Part shown: piece after piece, positions 35,482 to 44,917 of the stretch
Layout: the number at the start of each line of letters is the position of its first letter
How positions within the stretch are numbered: position 1 is the first letter of the stretch
Assembly (NCBI RefSeq): GCF_000503055.1
Contig: NZ_AYVY01000001.1
Location: 473,074 to 519,825, forward strand
Direction of reading: 5' to 3'
From: Mesorhizobium sp. LSHC420B00
GTDB taxonomy: Bacteria > Pseudomonadota > Alphaproteobacteria > Rhizobiales > Rhizobiaceae
Length of the DNA: 46,752 nt
Translations under genes and position numbers: made by a program
Notes under the pieces: generated by a model
What the model was told of the DNA's origin: nothing
The model's database searches: none
What the model saw: only the letters and a program-made list of their open reading frames with translations

Positions 35482-36594
35482 TCAATGCGGCCGCTGCTTC
35501 TTCGTCGCGCCCGGTATCGCCGCTTCGATTACCTTTTTCATGACGCTCGGCAGCGCTTCCCCGGAAATTTCATGGGCCAGCGACCAGAAATGCCCGGGCG
35601 GGGCGGCGCTGTCGGTCTCCGCCTTGAACACGTCGAGTTCGAGCGCAAAATGGGTAAAGACATGGCCGATGCGTCCGGCCTGCCGCCAGTCGCCGGGGAA
35701 CGGGGCTGCCGCTTCCGTTGTGGCGCCGTCGATGCGCGCGGTCCAGCCGGTCGTCGGCACTTCGGTCATGCCGCCCAGCAGGCCTTTTTCGACGCGCTTG
35801 CGCAAAAGCACGGCGCCGTCGCCCCTGACGGCGACGAAAGCGGCGCCGCGGCGCAAGGGTTTCTCGGCCTTGGGCAGGCGGACCGGAAAGCGCTCGGGAT
35901 CGCCCGAGATTGTGGCGCTGCAATCCTGCCTGACGGGGCAAAGCACGCAGCGGGGCCGGCGCGGTGTGCAGATCGTCGCGCCCAAGTCCATCATCGCCTG
36001 CGCGAAGTCGCCGGGCCTTGTCCCGGGAACCATGTGCTCGACATGGCTGCGTATCTCGCTCTTGGCTTCGCCCAGCGGCGTGGCGATCGAAAACAGCCGT
36101 GAGACGACCCGTTCGACATTGCCGTCGACGACCGCGGCTGGTCGGTCGAAGGCGATCGCCGCGATCGCCGCTGCCGTATAGGCGCCGATACCGGGCAGTT
36201 CCTTCAAGCCGGTCTCACTGTCCGGAAAGCGGCCGCCTAGCCGCGCGACGAGATCGGCGCAAGCCTTGAGGTTGCGGGCGCGAGAATAATAGCCGAGCCC
36301 GGCCCAGGCCTTCATGACGTCTTCGATCGGTGCCGCCGCCAGTGCCTCGACAGTTGGCCACTTCTGCACGAACGCCCGGAAATAGGATTTTACCGCCTCG
36401 ACCGTGGTTTGCTGCAGCATCACCTCGGAAAGCCAGACCAGATAGGGATCGGGCTGCGCGCCGCCTGCCAGCGGGCGCGGCGGAACGCGCCAGGGCAGGT
36501 CGCGGTGATGCGCGTCGTACCAGCCAAGCAGCCGGAACGCGATCTCGCCATTGTCTCCGGATACGGCCTTGCGGGTCTGGTCGTGCAGTGCCAT
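35482..36594 (-). CDS. mutY: Adenine DNA glycosylase MutY
   Basis: MutY removes adenine mispaired with 8-oxoguanine. The 370-residue protein contains the catalytic glutamate in LSEVMLQQTTVEAV, the helix-hairpin-helix LKELPGIGAYTAAAIAAIAF, the aspartate in AVVDGNVERVV, and the 4Fe-4S cysteines in the C-x6-C-x2-C-x5-C spacing (CTPRRPRCVLCPVRQDC). The C-terminal NUDIX-like recognition domain (about 235-365) is present. ATG 36594 gives MALHDQTRK. It diverges from the DUF721 gene with a 56-base gap. Confidence 0.95.
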   Translation of the reverse strand: MALHDQTRKAVSGDNGEIAFRLLGWYDAHHRDLPWRVPPRPLAGGAQPDPYLVWLSEVMLQQTTVEAVKSYFRAFVQKWPTVEALAAAPIEDVMKAWAGLGYYSRARNLKACADLVARLGGRFPDSETGLKELPGIGAYTAAAIAAIAFDRPAAVVDGNVERVVSRLFSIATPLGEAKSEIRSHVEHMVPGTRPGDFAQAMMDLGATICTPRRPRCVLCPVRQDCSATISGDPERFPVRLPKAEKPLRRGAAFVAVRGDGAVLLRKRVEKGLLGGMTEVPTTGWTARIDGATTEAAAPFPGDWRQAGRIGHVFTHFALELDVFKAETDSAAPPGHFWSLAHEISGEALPSVMKKVIEAAIPGATKKQRPH

Positions 36595-36650
36595 TGATCG
36601 AGGGTCGGCCCTAATCCACTGGTGCTGAAGCTGGTGACTGGAGAACGCAC

Positions 36651-37151
36651 ATGGCAGGGAAAAGGCCCTTCGGCAATCCCGTTCCGGTGAGCGATCTCGC
36701 AACCGAGATCCTCGACCCGGTGCTGCGCAAGCGGGCCGGCATGTCGATCGGGCTGGTTCAGTCGTGGGAAGAGATTGCCGGGCCGCGGCTTGCCGGCCGC
36801 TCGCGCCCGGAAAAGATCCAGTGGCCACGCCGCATGCACGAGGACGATCCGTTCGAGCCGGCGGTGCTGGTGATTGCCTGCGAGGGTGTGGCGGCACTGC
36901 ATCTGCAGCACGAGACCGGCGAGATCATCAACCGGGTCAATGCGTTTCTCGGCTTCAATGCGATCGGCCGGATCAGGATCGTGCAGAAACCGGTAATGAC
37001 TGGCAAGGAAAAGCCGAAACCCATTTTGCGGCCGCTGACCGTGGCCGAGAAGGCGAAGCTGTCGGGCACTGTCGGTTTGATCGAGGACGACGGGCTGCGC
37101 GCCTCGCTGGAGCGGCTTGGCGCCACCATTCTAGGCCAAAGGAAGCCGTAA
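36651..37151 (+). CDS. DUF721 (DciA-like) protein
   Basis: A 166-residue protein with a DUF721 domain at about residues 15-105 (VSDLATEILDPVLRKRAG, LVQSWEEIAGPRLA, and ALHLQHETGEIINRVNAFLG). DUF721 proteins include DciA, the ancestral loader of the replicative helicase DnaB; whether this one acts so is inferred. The C-terminal part is basic. ATG 36651 has GGAG upstream. In Rhizobiales the mutY, DUF721, DsbA-like, smc order is commonly conserved. Confidence 0.88.
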   Translation: MAGKRPFGNPVPVSDLATEILDPVLRKRAGMSIGLVQSWEEIAGPRLAGRSRPEKIQWPRRMHEDDPFEPAVLVIACEGVAALHLQHETGEIINRVNAFLGFNAIGRIRIVQKPVMTGKEKPKPILRPLTVAEKAKLSGTVGLIEDDGLRASLERLGATILGQRKP

Positions 37152-37280
37152 TCTCGCGCTATCGTGATGGCATGCTCGAATTTGCCGATTGGAATAGGGG
37201 TGGCAATGCCTTAATTCGCGCCAACTCTCGCTTTTTGTAGCCTTTGCATTGCAAAATCCAACTATTGCCAGGTGATTCGT

Positions 37281-38009
37281 ATGATCCGTTCCTTGTCCCG
37301 CAGAAATCTCTTGTCGTCGCTCGCCGCCATACCAGCGGTGGCGCTGCTTGCCGCCTGCAGCGATTCCGGCGAGAAAGCCGAGGCGCAGGATGTGAAGCCT
37401 GCGGCTCCGGCGGAACCTGCGAAGCCGGCCGCTCCAGCCGCCGCCAAAGCGCCTGAAGCTCAGGGCACGGTGGATATGGCAGCCTTGTTGAAGCCCGGCG
37501 CGCTGCCCGACATGCAGCTCGGCAAGGACGACGCAAAGGTCACCATCGTTGAATATGCATCGATGACCTGCCCGCATTGCGCGCATTTCGCCGAGACCAC
37601 TTTTCCGGAGCTGAAGACGAAATATATCGACACCGGCAAGGCCCGTTACATCCTGCGCGAATTTCCGTTCGACCCCAGCGCCGAGGCCGGTTTCATGCTG
37701 GCGCGCTGCTCCAAGGACAACTATTTCCCGATGGTCGACGTGCTGTTCAGGCAGCAGGCGAACTGGGTTGGTGTGAACAATACCAAGGACGCACTGCTGC
37801 AAATCGCCAAGCTTGCCGGTTTTACACAGGAGTCCTTCGAGGCCTGCTTGACGGACCAGAAGCTTCTGGACGATGTGAGATCCGTCCAGAAGCGCGGCGC
37901 CGACGAATTCAAGGTCGATTCCACACCGACCTTTTTCATCAACGGAAAGACCTACAAAGGGGCGATGTCGATTGCGGAAATGTCGGCCATCATCGACCCT
38001 CTGCTCTGA
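37281..38009 (+). CDS. DsbA family thiol-disulfide oxidoreductase, probable lipoprotein
   Basis: A 242-residue thioredoxin-fold protein. The N-terminus has a twin-arginine-like start (SLSRRNLLSSLAA) and a lipobox LLAAC with C26, so it may be a Tat-exported lipoprotein. An Ala/Pro/Lys linker (about 33-63) leads to the DsbA domain with the active site C97-P-H-C100 (SMTCPHCAHFAE) and the cis-proline loop DSTPTFFINGK. It is likely a periplasmic oxidase of cysteine thiols. ATG 37281 has AGGTGA upstream; GTG 37272 is less likely. smc follows after 117 bases. Confidence 0.92.
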   Translation: MIRSLSRRNLLSSLAAIPAVALLAACSDSGEKAEAQDVKPAAPAEPAKPAAPAAAKAPEAQGTVDMAALLKPGALPDMQLGKDDAKVTIVEYASMTCPHCAHFAETTFPELKTKYIDTGKARYILREFPFDPSAEAGFMLARCSKDNYFPMVDVLFRQQANWVGVNNTKDALLQIAKLAGFTQESFEACLTDQKLLDDVRSVQKRGADEFKVDSTPTFFINGKTYKGAMSIAEMSAIIDPLL

Positions 38010-38126
38010 CGTTTCGGCAGCGCCGAAGCGGCTGCGCTTCGGCGTGCGCACTTCTTTGTCTTGCCGCTGGTTCTCCTTGCAAAACCGCGGAACAGTTTTG
38101 CGAAACTTGGCTATGGGTCGGCGCGA

Positions 38127-41100
38127 ATGAAGTTCTCGCGCCTTCGCCTCCTCGGCTTCAAATCCTTCGTCGAACCCGGCGAGTTCGTCATCGAACGCGG
38201 CCTGACCGGCATCGTCGGGCCGAACGGCTGCGGCAAGTCGAACCTGGTCGAGGCGCTACGCTGGGTTATGGGCGAAAGCTCTTACAAGAACATGCGTGCG
38301 TCCGGCATGGACGACGTCATCTTTTCCGGCTCGGGAACGCGTCCGGCCCGCAACACCGCCGAAGTCACGCTGTTCCTCGACAATAGCGACCGGACTGCGC
38401 CGTCTGCCTTCAACGACGCCGATGAGTTGCAGGTCTCGCGCCGCATCGAGCGCGAGGCCGGCTCGCTCTACCGCATCAATGGCAAGGAAGCCCGTGCCAA
38501 GGATGTCCAGCTGCTGTTCGCCGACCAGTCGACCGGCGCCCGCTCGCCCTCGATGGTTGGCCAGGGCCGCATCGGCGAGCTGATCCAGGCAAAGCCGCAG
38601 GCGCGCCGCGCACTGCTGGAAGAGGCGGCCGGCATTTCCGGCCTGCACACACGGCGCCACGAAGCCGAGCTGCGGCTGAAGGCGGCCGAACAGAACCTCG
38701 AACGGCTGGATGACGTCGTCGGCGAGCTGGAAAGCCAGATCGAAAGCCTGAAACGCCAGGCCCGCCAGGCCTCGCGCTTCAAGAACCTGTCGGCCGACAT
38801 CCGCAAGGCCGAAGCGACGCTGCTGCATCTGCGTTGGACGCTGGCCAAGACGCAGGAAGGCGAAGCGCGTTCGGCGCTGGCGATTGCCACCGCGCTGGTC
38901 GGCGACCGTGCTGCCGCCCAGATGGCTGCCGCAAGGGAACAAGGTATCAACGCCCACCGGCTGCCGGACCTGCGCGATGCGGAAGCCGCCGCCGCCGCCG
39001 CCTTCCAGCGTCTGTCGATCGCCAAGGCACAGATCGAGGAAGAGGCAGGCCGCATCCGCGCCCGCCAGGCTGAGCTCGACCGCCGACTGCAACAGCTCGA
39101 TGGCGACCTTGCCCGCGAGGAGCGCATGGTCCGCGACAATGCGGATATCCTCGAACGCCTCGCCGCCGAAGAAGCCGCGCTCAATGTCGAAAACGCCGGC
39201 GCCGCCGAGCGCGAGGCCAGCACCCGCGCGGCTTTCGAGCAGGCGGCATCGACGCTTGCTTCGAGCGAGGCCAAGCTGGCCTCGCTGACCGCCGAACGGG
39301 CGGAGGCGGCCGCCTCGCGCAACCAGATTGAACGGACGCTGCGCGATACCGCTGAGCGCCGCGACCGCTTTGCCCGCCAGCTTGCCGATGTCGACCGCGA
39401 ACTGTCGGAGATCGTCTCCAGGGTCGCCGGCCTGCCCGACCCCGCCGAGAAGCGGCTGCTGGTCGAACAGGCGCAGGCGCTGCTCGAAGGGGCCGAACGA
39501 GCCGCGATTGCCACGGAACAGGCGGTCGCCGAGGCACGCGCAAGCGAAAGTGCCGCCCGCCCACCGGTTCAGGACGCAAAGGCCGAACTGGCGCGGATCG
39601 AAACCGAGGCCCGCACGCTCGCCAAGATCCTGAACGCCGCGAGCGGCGATTTGTTTCCCTCGGTGCTGGAGCAGATCAGCGTCGAGCGTGGCTACGAGAC
39701 GGCGCTGGGTGCCGCGCTTGGCGAAGATCTTGACGTGCCGCTTGATCGTAGCGCGCCTGTGCATTGGGGCCAGAGCGAAATCCAGCCCGGCGATGTCGCT
39801 TTGCCGGAACGCATAAAGAGCCTCGCTAGCGTGGTGCGCGCGCCGGCGCAACTGGCCCGCCGGCTGGCCCAGATCGGCATTGTCGATGCCGCCGACGGAA
39901 GAAAGTTGCAGACGCTGCTTGCTCCCGGTCAACGATTGGTCAGCCGCGAAGGCGCGCTCTGGCGTTGGGATGGCTTCACCGCCAGCGCCGATGCGCCGAC
40001 CGCCGCCGCGCAGCGGCTGGCGCAGAAAAACCGGCTGGCCGAACTCGATGCCGAAGCGGTTCATGCCACGCGCATCCTGCGCGAAGCCGAACAGGCGCTT
40101 GCGCAGGCCGAACAGGCGCTTGCCCAGGCGAGCGAGGCCGAACGCAATGCCCGACAGGCCGGGCGCGACGCCCAGCATGGGCTGGATGCTGCCCGCAATA
40201 CGCTGGCTGAGGCCGAAAAAGCCGGCGGCGAACTGTCGAGCCGGCGTGCAGCACTTGACGAGGCGCGCGCGCGTATCGTCGACAGCCATGAGGAGACGGC
40301 GGCAGCATTCGTCGAGGCGGAAATGCTGCTGCAAGACGCTCCCGATCTCGGCGATCTGCAACTGCAGCTCGAGCAGTCGGCGGCCAACGTCGCCCGCGAC
40401 CGCGCCGCCCTTGCCGATGCGCGTGCCGTTCACGAGGGCCTGAGGCGAGAAGCCGAGGCACGTACGCGCCGGCTCGACGCGATCGGCGCGGAACGGCGCA
40501 ATTGGGTGGAGCGCGCCGAAAACGCCTCGACGCAGATCGCGGCACTCGGCGAACGCAAGGCAGAGGCTGAGGCCGAGCGCGAGCAACTGGCCGACGCACC
40601 CGACGAGATCGACGCCAAACGGCGCGCCCTGCTGTCGCAACTCGCCGAGGCCGAAAGCCTGCGAAAAGCTGCAGGTGACCGCTTGCAGGAAGCGGAGAAC
40701 CGGCAGTCCGAGCTGGACAAGGCTGCGACCGCTGCCATTCAGTCGCTCGCCGAAGCGCGCGAAACGCGTGTTCGCGCCGAAGAGCGGCTGACCGCCGCCG
40801 ACGAGCGTCGGCTGGAAGTCGAGGCGCGCATCCAGGAAACGCTGAACACGCCGCCGCATCTGGTGATCCGCCACACTGGCCTCGAACCCGACAGCCCGAT
40901 GCCCGAAATGGCCGAGATCGAGCGTCAGCTCGACCGGCTGAAGGTTGAGCGCGAACGGTTGGGCGCCGTCAATTTGCGCGCCGAGGAAGAGCAGAAGGAA
41001 CTATCGGACCGGCTGGAGACCATCGTCTCCGAGCGCGACGACATCATCGAGGCGATCCGCAAGCTGCGGCAGGCGATCCACAGCCTGAACCGCGAAGGCC

Positions 41101-41585
41101 GCGAGCGGCTGCTCGCCGCCTTCGAGGTGGTCAACGGCCATTTTCAGCGGCTGTTTTCGCATTTGTTCGGCGGCGGCACCGCCGAGCTGCAACTGATCGA
41201 GTCCGACGATCCGCTCGAAGCCGGGCTCGAGATCCTGGCGCGCCCGCCCGGCAAGAAACCGCAGACGATGACGCTGCTGTCCGGCGGTGAGCAGGCATTG
41301 ACGGCGATGTCGCTGATCTTCGCCGTGTTCCTGACCAACCCGGCGCCGATCTGCGTGCTCGATGAAGTCGACGCCCCGCTCGACGACCACAATGTCGAAC
41401 GCTTCTGCAATCTGATGGACGAAATGGCCGCAACCACCGAAACGCGCTTCGTCATCATCACACACAACCCGATCACCATGGCGCGCATGGACCGGCTGTT
41501 CGGGGTAACCATGGCCGAGCAAGGCGTTAGCCAACTGGTGTCGGTCGACCTGCAGGCTGCCGAAGCCATGCGCGAGGCAAGCTGA
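38127..41585 (+). CDS. smc: Chromosome segregation protein SMC
   Basis: SMC, 1152 residues, organises and resolves sister chromosomes with ScpA/ScpB (not in the window). Head N-terminal part: Walker A GPNGCGKSN at about residue 31. Two long coiled-coil arms surround the hinge (about 507-634: LFPSVLEQISVERGYETALG through to QRLAQKNRL). Head C-terminal part: ABC signature LSGGEQALTAMS at about 1050 and Walker B PICVLDEVDAPLD at about 1075. ATG 38127 (MKFSRLRLLGFKSFVEPG) is the family start; upstream in-frame sequence from 38061 is not SMC-like. Confidence 0.97.
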   Translation: MKFSRLRLLGFKSFVEPGEFVIERGLTGIVGPNGCGKSNLVEALRWVMGESSYKNMRASGMDDVIFSGSGTRPARNTAEVTLFLDNSDRTAPSAFNDADELQVSRRIEREAGSLYRINGKEARAKDVQLLFADQSTGARSPSMVGQGRIGELIQAKPQARRALLEEAAGISGLHTRRHEAELRLKAAEQNLERLDDVVGELESQIESLKRQARQASRFKNLSADIRKAEATLLHLRWTLAKTQEGEARSALAIATALVGDRAAAQMAAAREQGINAHRLPDLRDAEAAAAAAFQRLSIAKAQIEEEAGRIRARQAELDRRLQQLDGDLAREERMVRDNADILERLAAEEAALNVENAGAAEREASTRAAFEQAASTLASSEAKLASLTAERAEAAASRNQIERTLRDTAERRDRFARQLADVDRELSEIVSRVAGLPDPAEKRLLVEQAQALLEGAERAAIATEQAVAEARASESAARPPVQDAKAELARIETEARTLAKILNAASGDLFPSVLEQISVERGYETALGAALGEDLDVPLDRSAPVHWGQSEIQPGDVALPERIKSLASVVRAPAQLARRLAQIGIVDAADGRKLQTLLAPGQRLVSREGALWRWDGFTASADAPTAAAQRLAQKNRLAELDAEAVHATRILREAEQALAQAEQALAQASEAERNARQAGRDAQHGLDAARNTLAEAEKAGGELSSRRAALDEARARIVDSHEETAAAFVEAEMLLQDAPDLGDLQLQLEQSAANVARDRAALADARAVHEGLRREAEARTRRLDAIGAERRNWVERAENASTQIAALGERKAEAEAEREQLADAPDEIDAKRRALLSQLAEAESLRKAAGDRLQEAENRQSELDKAATAAIQSLAEARETRVRAEERLTAADERRLEVEARIQETLNTPPHLVIRHTGLEPDSPMPEMAEIERQLDRLKVERERLGAVNLRAEEEQKELSDRLETIVSERDDIIEAIRKLRQAIHSLNREGRERLLAAFEVVNGHFQRLFSHLFGGGTAELQLIESDDPLEAGLEILARPPGKKPQTMTLLSGGEQALTAMSLIFAVFLTNPAPICVLDEVDAPLDDHNVERFCNLMDEMAATTETRFVIITHNPITMARMDRLFGVTMAEQGVSQLVSVDLQAAEAMREAS
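40086..40127 (+). repeat. 21-base tandem duplication within the smc coiled coil
   Basis: Bases 40086-40106 and 40107-40127 are two nearly identical 21-base units that encode AEQALAQ twice, one heptad each. The duplication keeps the coiled-coil register. It lies just after the hinge. Whether it is recent or shared by relatives needs alignment. Confidence 0.75.
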
Positions 41586-41691
41586 AGCATCAGCTTAGTG
41601 GTGGTCTCCACCTCGGCTTTCGACTATAGCACGACGAAATGGGCTGGATCTGCCTCTCCAGATACCCGCCCGGCTGTGCGCGTGGAGAAGC

Positions 41692-42663
41692 TTGTTGCCT
41701 ATACTTGTCACCGGAGCCGCGGGGTTCATTGGCAGTCATGTTTGCCACCATCTGCTCAACCGGGGAGAAGCGGTCGTCGGCGTCGACAACATGAACGACT
41801 ATTACGACCTGGCGCTCAAAAAGGGGCGGCTTGCCCGCCTTCTGCCCCGTAAGGATTTTTCGTTCCACCAGATCGATATTGCCGAACAGGGCGCGCTTGC
41901 GGCCGCTTTGGCCGGGAAAGGCATCGTCAGGATCGTGCATCTCGCAGCGCAGGCCGGCGTGCGTCACTCACTCGACAATCCACGGCTCTATATCCGTTCC
42001 AATGTCATGGGCCACCTCGAAGTGCTCGAATTCTGTCGCGCCGAACCGGCATTCGAGCATCTGGTCTATGCCTCGTCGAGCTCGGTCTATGGTGGCAACC
42101 GCAGCGTGCCGTTCAGCGAGGCCGATCAGGTCGACAAGCCCGTTTCGCTTTACGCCGCCACCAAGAAAACCGATGAGTTGATGAGCCATACCTACGCCCA
42201 TCTGTTCGGCATACCGCAGACCGGCCTGCGGTTTTTCACGGTCTACGGTCCGTGGGGCCGTCCTGACATGGCCTATTGGATGTTCAGCAAGGCGATGCTC
42301 GAGGGCAAGCCGATCCGGGTCTTCAACAATGGCGAAATGTGGCGCGATTTCACCTACATAGACGATGTTGTGAAGGCGGTTGTCGCTGTGCTCGACAAGC
42401 CCCCCACGGACGTTCCGCCGAACAGGCTTTACAATGTCGGCAACAACCGGCCGGTGCGGCTGGGCGACTTCATCGACATTCTGGAAAGATTGCTCGAGGT
42501 CAAGGCAATCCGCCACAACGAGCCGATGCAGGCGAGCGACGTCGAGAAGACTTATGCCGACATGACCGCGCTGGAGCGGGATTTCGGCTTCAGGCCTAGC
42601 GTTTCGATAGAGGACGGGCTGAAGAAGTTTGTCGATTGGTACCGGCCGTACTCGAAGCAGTAA
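41692..42663 (+). CDS. NAD-dependent epimerase (UDP-glucuronate 4-epimerase-like)
   Basis: A 323-residue extended short-chain dehydrogenase. NAD-binding is seen at VTGAAGFIGSHV (residues 6-17), the catalytic serine-tyrosine-lysine set in YASSSSVYGGN and YAATKKTDELM (Y-x-x-x-K). Substrate-loop features MAYWMFSKAMLEGKPIRVFN and GEMWRDFTYIDDVV are those of UDP-glucuronate 4-epimerases, which make UDP-galacturonate for polysaccharides. The start is TTG 41692 with GGAG just upstream; no in-frame ATG fits. It may supply a sugar to a surface glycan; its link to the asnB cluster behind it is uncertain since a 294-base gap separates them. Confidence 0.9.
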   Translation: MLPILVTGAAGFIGSHVCHHLLNRGEAVVGVDNMNDYYDLALKKGRLARLLPRKDFSFHQIDIAEQGALAAALAGKGIVRIVHLAAQAGVRHSLDNPRLYIRSNVMGHLEVLEFCRAEPAFEHLVYASSSSVYGGNRSVPFSEADQVDKPVSLYAATKKTDELMSHTYAHLFGIPQTGLRFFTVYGPWGRPDMAYWMFSKAMLEGKPIRVFNNGEMWRDFTYIDDVVKAVVAVLDKPPTDVPPNRLYNVGNNRPVRLGDFIDILERLLEVKAIRHNEPMQASDVEKTYADMTALERDFGFRPSVSIEDGLKKFVDWYRPYSKQ

Positions 42664-42957
42664 TTTGCACTGCTCGCCGTGACGTCTTCTATCTCGATGC
42701 GAACCGGTATCACTGGCATTCGGCCCAAAACCGCAACTGATCCGGCGCGAAGCTTTGAAGAACCTGGCCGATGGTGCTCGTGCGACAGTAGCTCACCATC
42801 AAGCGTGACCTGGAGTGGGTACAAGTCGGACTGCAAAAAGCATCATACTGTCCTAACATCCTGTTAACCACATGCTCGCTGAAAAGTATCTGATTAACCT
42901 TTGAGGCGCTTATGAACGCTATGTTCTGTGGCTTGCTGTTCAGTATGAGCTGTGTAG
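42664..42957. promoter_or_regulatory. Intergenic region before asnB with a CtrA-like box
   Basis: The 294-base gap has a CTAA-N7-TTAA arrangement at 42853-42867, one mismatch from the CtrA consensus TTAA-N7-TTAA, and a second TTAACC at 42894-42899, 30 bases after the first TTAACC (42864-42869). This lies 91 bases before the asnB start. The base composition is more AT-rich here than in neighbouring genes. No RNA gene or convincing ORF is evident in the first 180 bases. Confidence 0.4.
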
Positions 42958-44895
42958 ATGTGCGGATTCGGGGGCTATTTCGGTTCAGTCCGGGATGCGG
43001 AAGCTTTGCTTGCGCGCATGACGTCTGCGATCGCCCATCGCGGGCCGGATGAACAAGGGAAATTCGTAGCGCCCGAAGCTGGACTTGGGCATGCGCGGCT
43101 GTCGGTGATCGGGATTGGTGATGGCCAGCAACCGATGTCCGACGAGACCGGCAATTTGACGATTGCGTTCAACGGCGAGATTTTCAATTACGTGGAATTG
43201 CGCGAAGGACTGCTGGCCAAGGGCCGACGCTTCCGCACGTCGAGCGACACAGAAGTTCTCCTGCAGCTGTATGACGAGATGGGCGAGGACTGCCTGTCGC
43301 TCCTGAACGGTGATTTCGCCTTCGCGATATGGGATAATCGGCGTCGGCGGATGGTGCTTGCAAGAGACCGCATGGGTGTTCGGCCGCTGTTCTACACCAG
43401 CAGGGACGGGGTGCTCTACTTTGCGTCGGAGATAAAAGCCCTGCTGAAGGTGCCCGGCGTCTCGGCCGAAATCGATCAGATCGCACTCGACCAGATCTTT
43501 ACGCTGTGGGCGCCGATCGCTCCACGCACGGCTTTCCGCAACATCCACGAGCTGGAGCCGGGAAGCGTGATGATCGCGACACTGGGGCAAGTCACGGTCA
43601 AACCATATTGGCACCTAGACTACCCGTATCTCGACGCGCCATCAAAAATTAGCAATGAGGACGATGCGGCCGAAGAACTGCAGGCCCTTTTGACCGACGC
43701 GGTGAGGCTTCGCATGCGCGCCGACGTTCCGGTCGGTTCTTACCTTTCGGGCGGGCTCGATTCATCCCTCGTTTCGGCAATCGCGGCCGGCATGACTCCT
43801 CTTAAGCTGCAGACATTTTCCGTGACGTTCGACAGCGCCGAGCATGACGAAAGCGCCTTTCAGACCGAAATGGCGTTGGCGCTTGGCACCTATCATCGAA
43901 CCATCGCCTGCCGTGCCGGCGATATCGCCGGTGTGTTTCCCGAAGTCATCCGCTTTGCCGAACGGCCGATCATCCGCACCGCCCCCGCCCCCCTCTATCA
44001 ACTGTCCGGCCTCGTTCGCCAGGCCGGTTTGAAAGTGGTGCTGACAGGCGAAGGCGCCGACGAGGTCTTTGCCGGCTATGATGTCTTCAAGGAAGCGCGG
44101 GTTCGCCGTTTCTGCGGACGACAGCCGGCATCGCGCAGCAGGCCACAGCTGTTCCGCAAGCTTTATCCCTATCTGCCGGGGCTGCAACAGCAGTCCGTGG
44201 AGTACCTGGCTGCGTTCTTCGGCACCGGCAGCGCTGCCCTGGACGATCCGCTGTTCTCGCATCGGCCGCGTTTCAAGACCACATCAGCGGCGAAGATGTT
44301 CTTTTCCGGTGACCTGCGCGCGACATTGAAGGGCTATGACGCAGCCGAGGAACTGGCCAGCCGGTTGCCTGAGGCGTTTTCCCGGTGGCATCCGCTGCAT
44401 CAGGGGCAATATCTCGAAACCCGCTTTCTCCTGCCGGGCTACATCCTCTCGAGCCAGGGCGACCGGATGGCCATGGCGCACGGTATTGAAGGGCGTTTCC
44501 CCTTCCTCGATCATCGTTTGGTGGAGTTTGCAGCAAGACTTCCGCCGGAAATGAAGCTGAAGGGACTGGTGGAAAAACACATACTGCGCAAAGTTGCCAA
44601 GCACTTGCTCCCGACGGCCATCGGGGAGCGCACCAAACAGCCTTACCGGGCGCCGGAAGCCCGCTCCTTCGTTGGAGCCGGAGAACTGGACTACGTGCGC
44701 GACTCGCTCAGCGAGGCGAGCATCGCCGCCGGAGGACTATTCAACGCCAAGGCGGTGGCGAACCTGCACGAGAAATGCCGCTTGCAGCCAGCGTCCGGGT
44801 TCCGCGACAATGCTGCCTTCGTCGGCATTTTGTCGACCCAACTGTGGCAGAAGATTTTCACCGGCCAAAAGGTCGGTACAGCACGAGCGGCCTGA
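42958..44895 (+). CDS. Asparagine synthase-like glutamine amidotransferase
   Basis: A 645-residue class II amidotransferase. The N-terminal glutaminase begins with the catalytic cysteine directly after the initiator (MCGFGGYFG, C2), with HRGPDEQG and FNGEIFNY as expected. The ATP-pyrophosphatase domain has the P-loop SGGLDSSLVSAIAAG (from S264) and GEGADEVFAGYDVFKEAR. Such enzymes amidate a carboxylate; asparagine is only one possible substrate. The partners directly behind it, a carrier protein (22 bases after) and an acyl-AMP ligase, indicate a specialised pathway rather than asparagine supply. It resembles exosortase-A-associated amidotransferases in context and length. Confidence 0.9.
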   Translation: MCGFGGYFGSVRDAEALLARMTSAIAHRGPDEQGKFVAPEAGLGHARLSVIGIGDGQQPMSDETGNLTIAFNGEIFNYVELREGLLAKGRRFRTSSDTEVLLQLYDEMGEDCLSLLNGDFAFAIWDNRRRRMVLARDRMGVRPLFYTSRDGVLYFASEIKALLKVPGVSAEIDQIALDQIFTLWAPIAPRTAFRNIHELEPGSVMIATLGQVTVKPYWHLDYPYLDAPSKISNEDDAAEELQALLTDAVRLRMRADVPVGSYLSGGLDSSLVSAIAAGMTPLKLQTFSVTFDSAEHDESAFQTEMALALGTYHRTIACRAGDIAGVFPEVIRFAERPIIRTAPAPLYQLSGLVRQAGLKVVLTGEGADEVFAGYDVFKEARVRRFCGRQPASRSRPQLFRKLYPYLPGLQQQSVEYLAAFFGTGSAALDDPLFSHRPRFKTTSAAKMFFSGDLRATLKGYDAAEELASRLPEAFSRWHPLHQGQYLETRFLLPGYILSSQGDRMAMAHGIEGRFPFLDHRLVEFAARLPPEMKLKGLVEKHILRKVAKHLLPTAIGERTKQPYRAPEARSFVGAGELDYVRDSLSEASIAAGGLFNAKAVANLHEKCRLQPASGFRDNAAFVGILSTQLWQKIFTGQKVGTARAA

Positions 44896-44917
44896 GAAAT
44901 CGAGGGAAGAAAACATC

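Noticed and set aside
38256..40874. 872-codon minus-strand open frame inside smc
   Set aside because: It mirrors the SMC coiled-coil codons and has no recognisable domain; SMC motifs are unmistakable on the plus strand.
42552..42836. Minus-strand 94-codon frame covering the epimerase 3' end and gap
   Set aside because: It has no ribosome site or family likeness I recognise and overlaps the epimerase, so I do not call it a gene.
42679..42867. Short plus-strand frame in the gap before asnB
   Set aside because: Ser/Thr/Arg-rich, no ribosome site, and its end overlaps the CtrA-like box.
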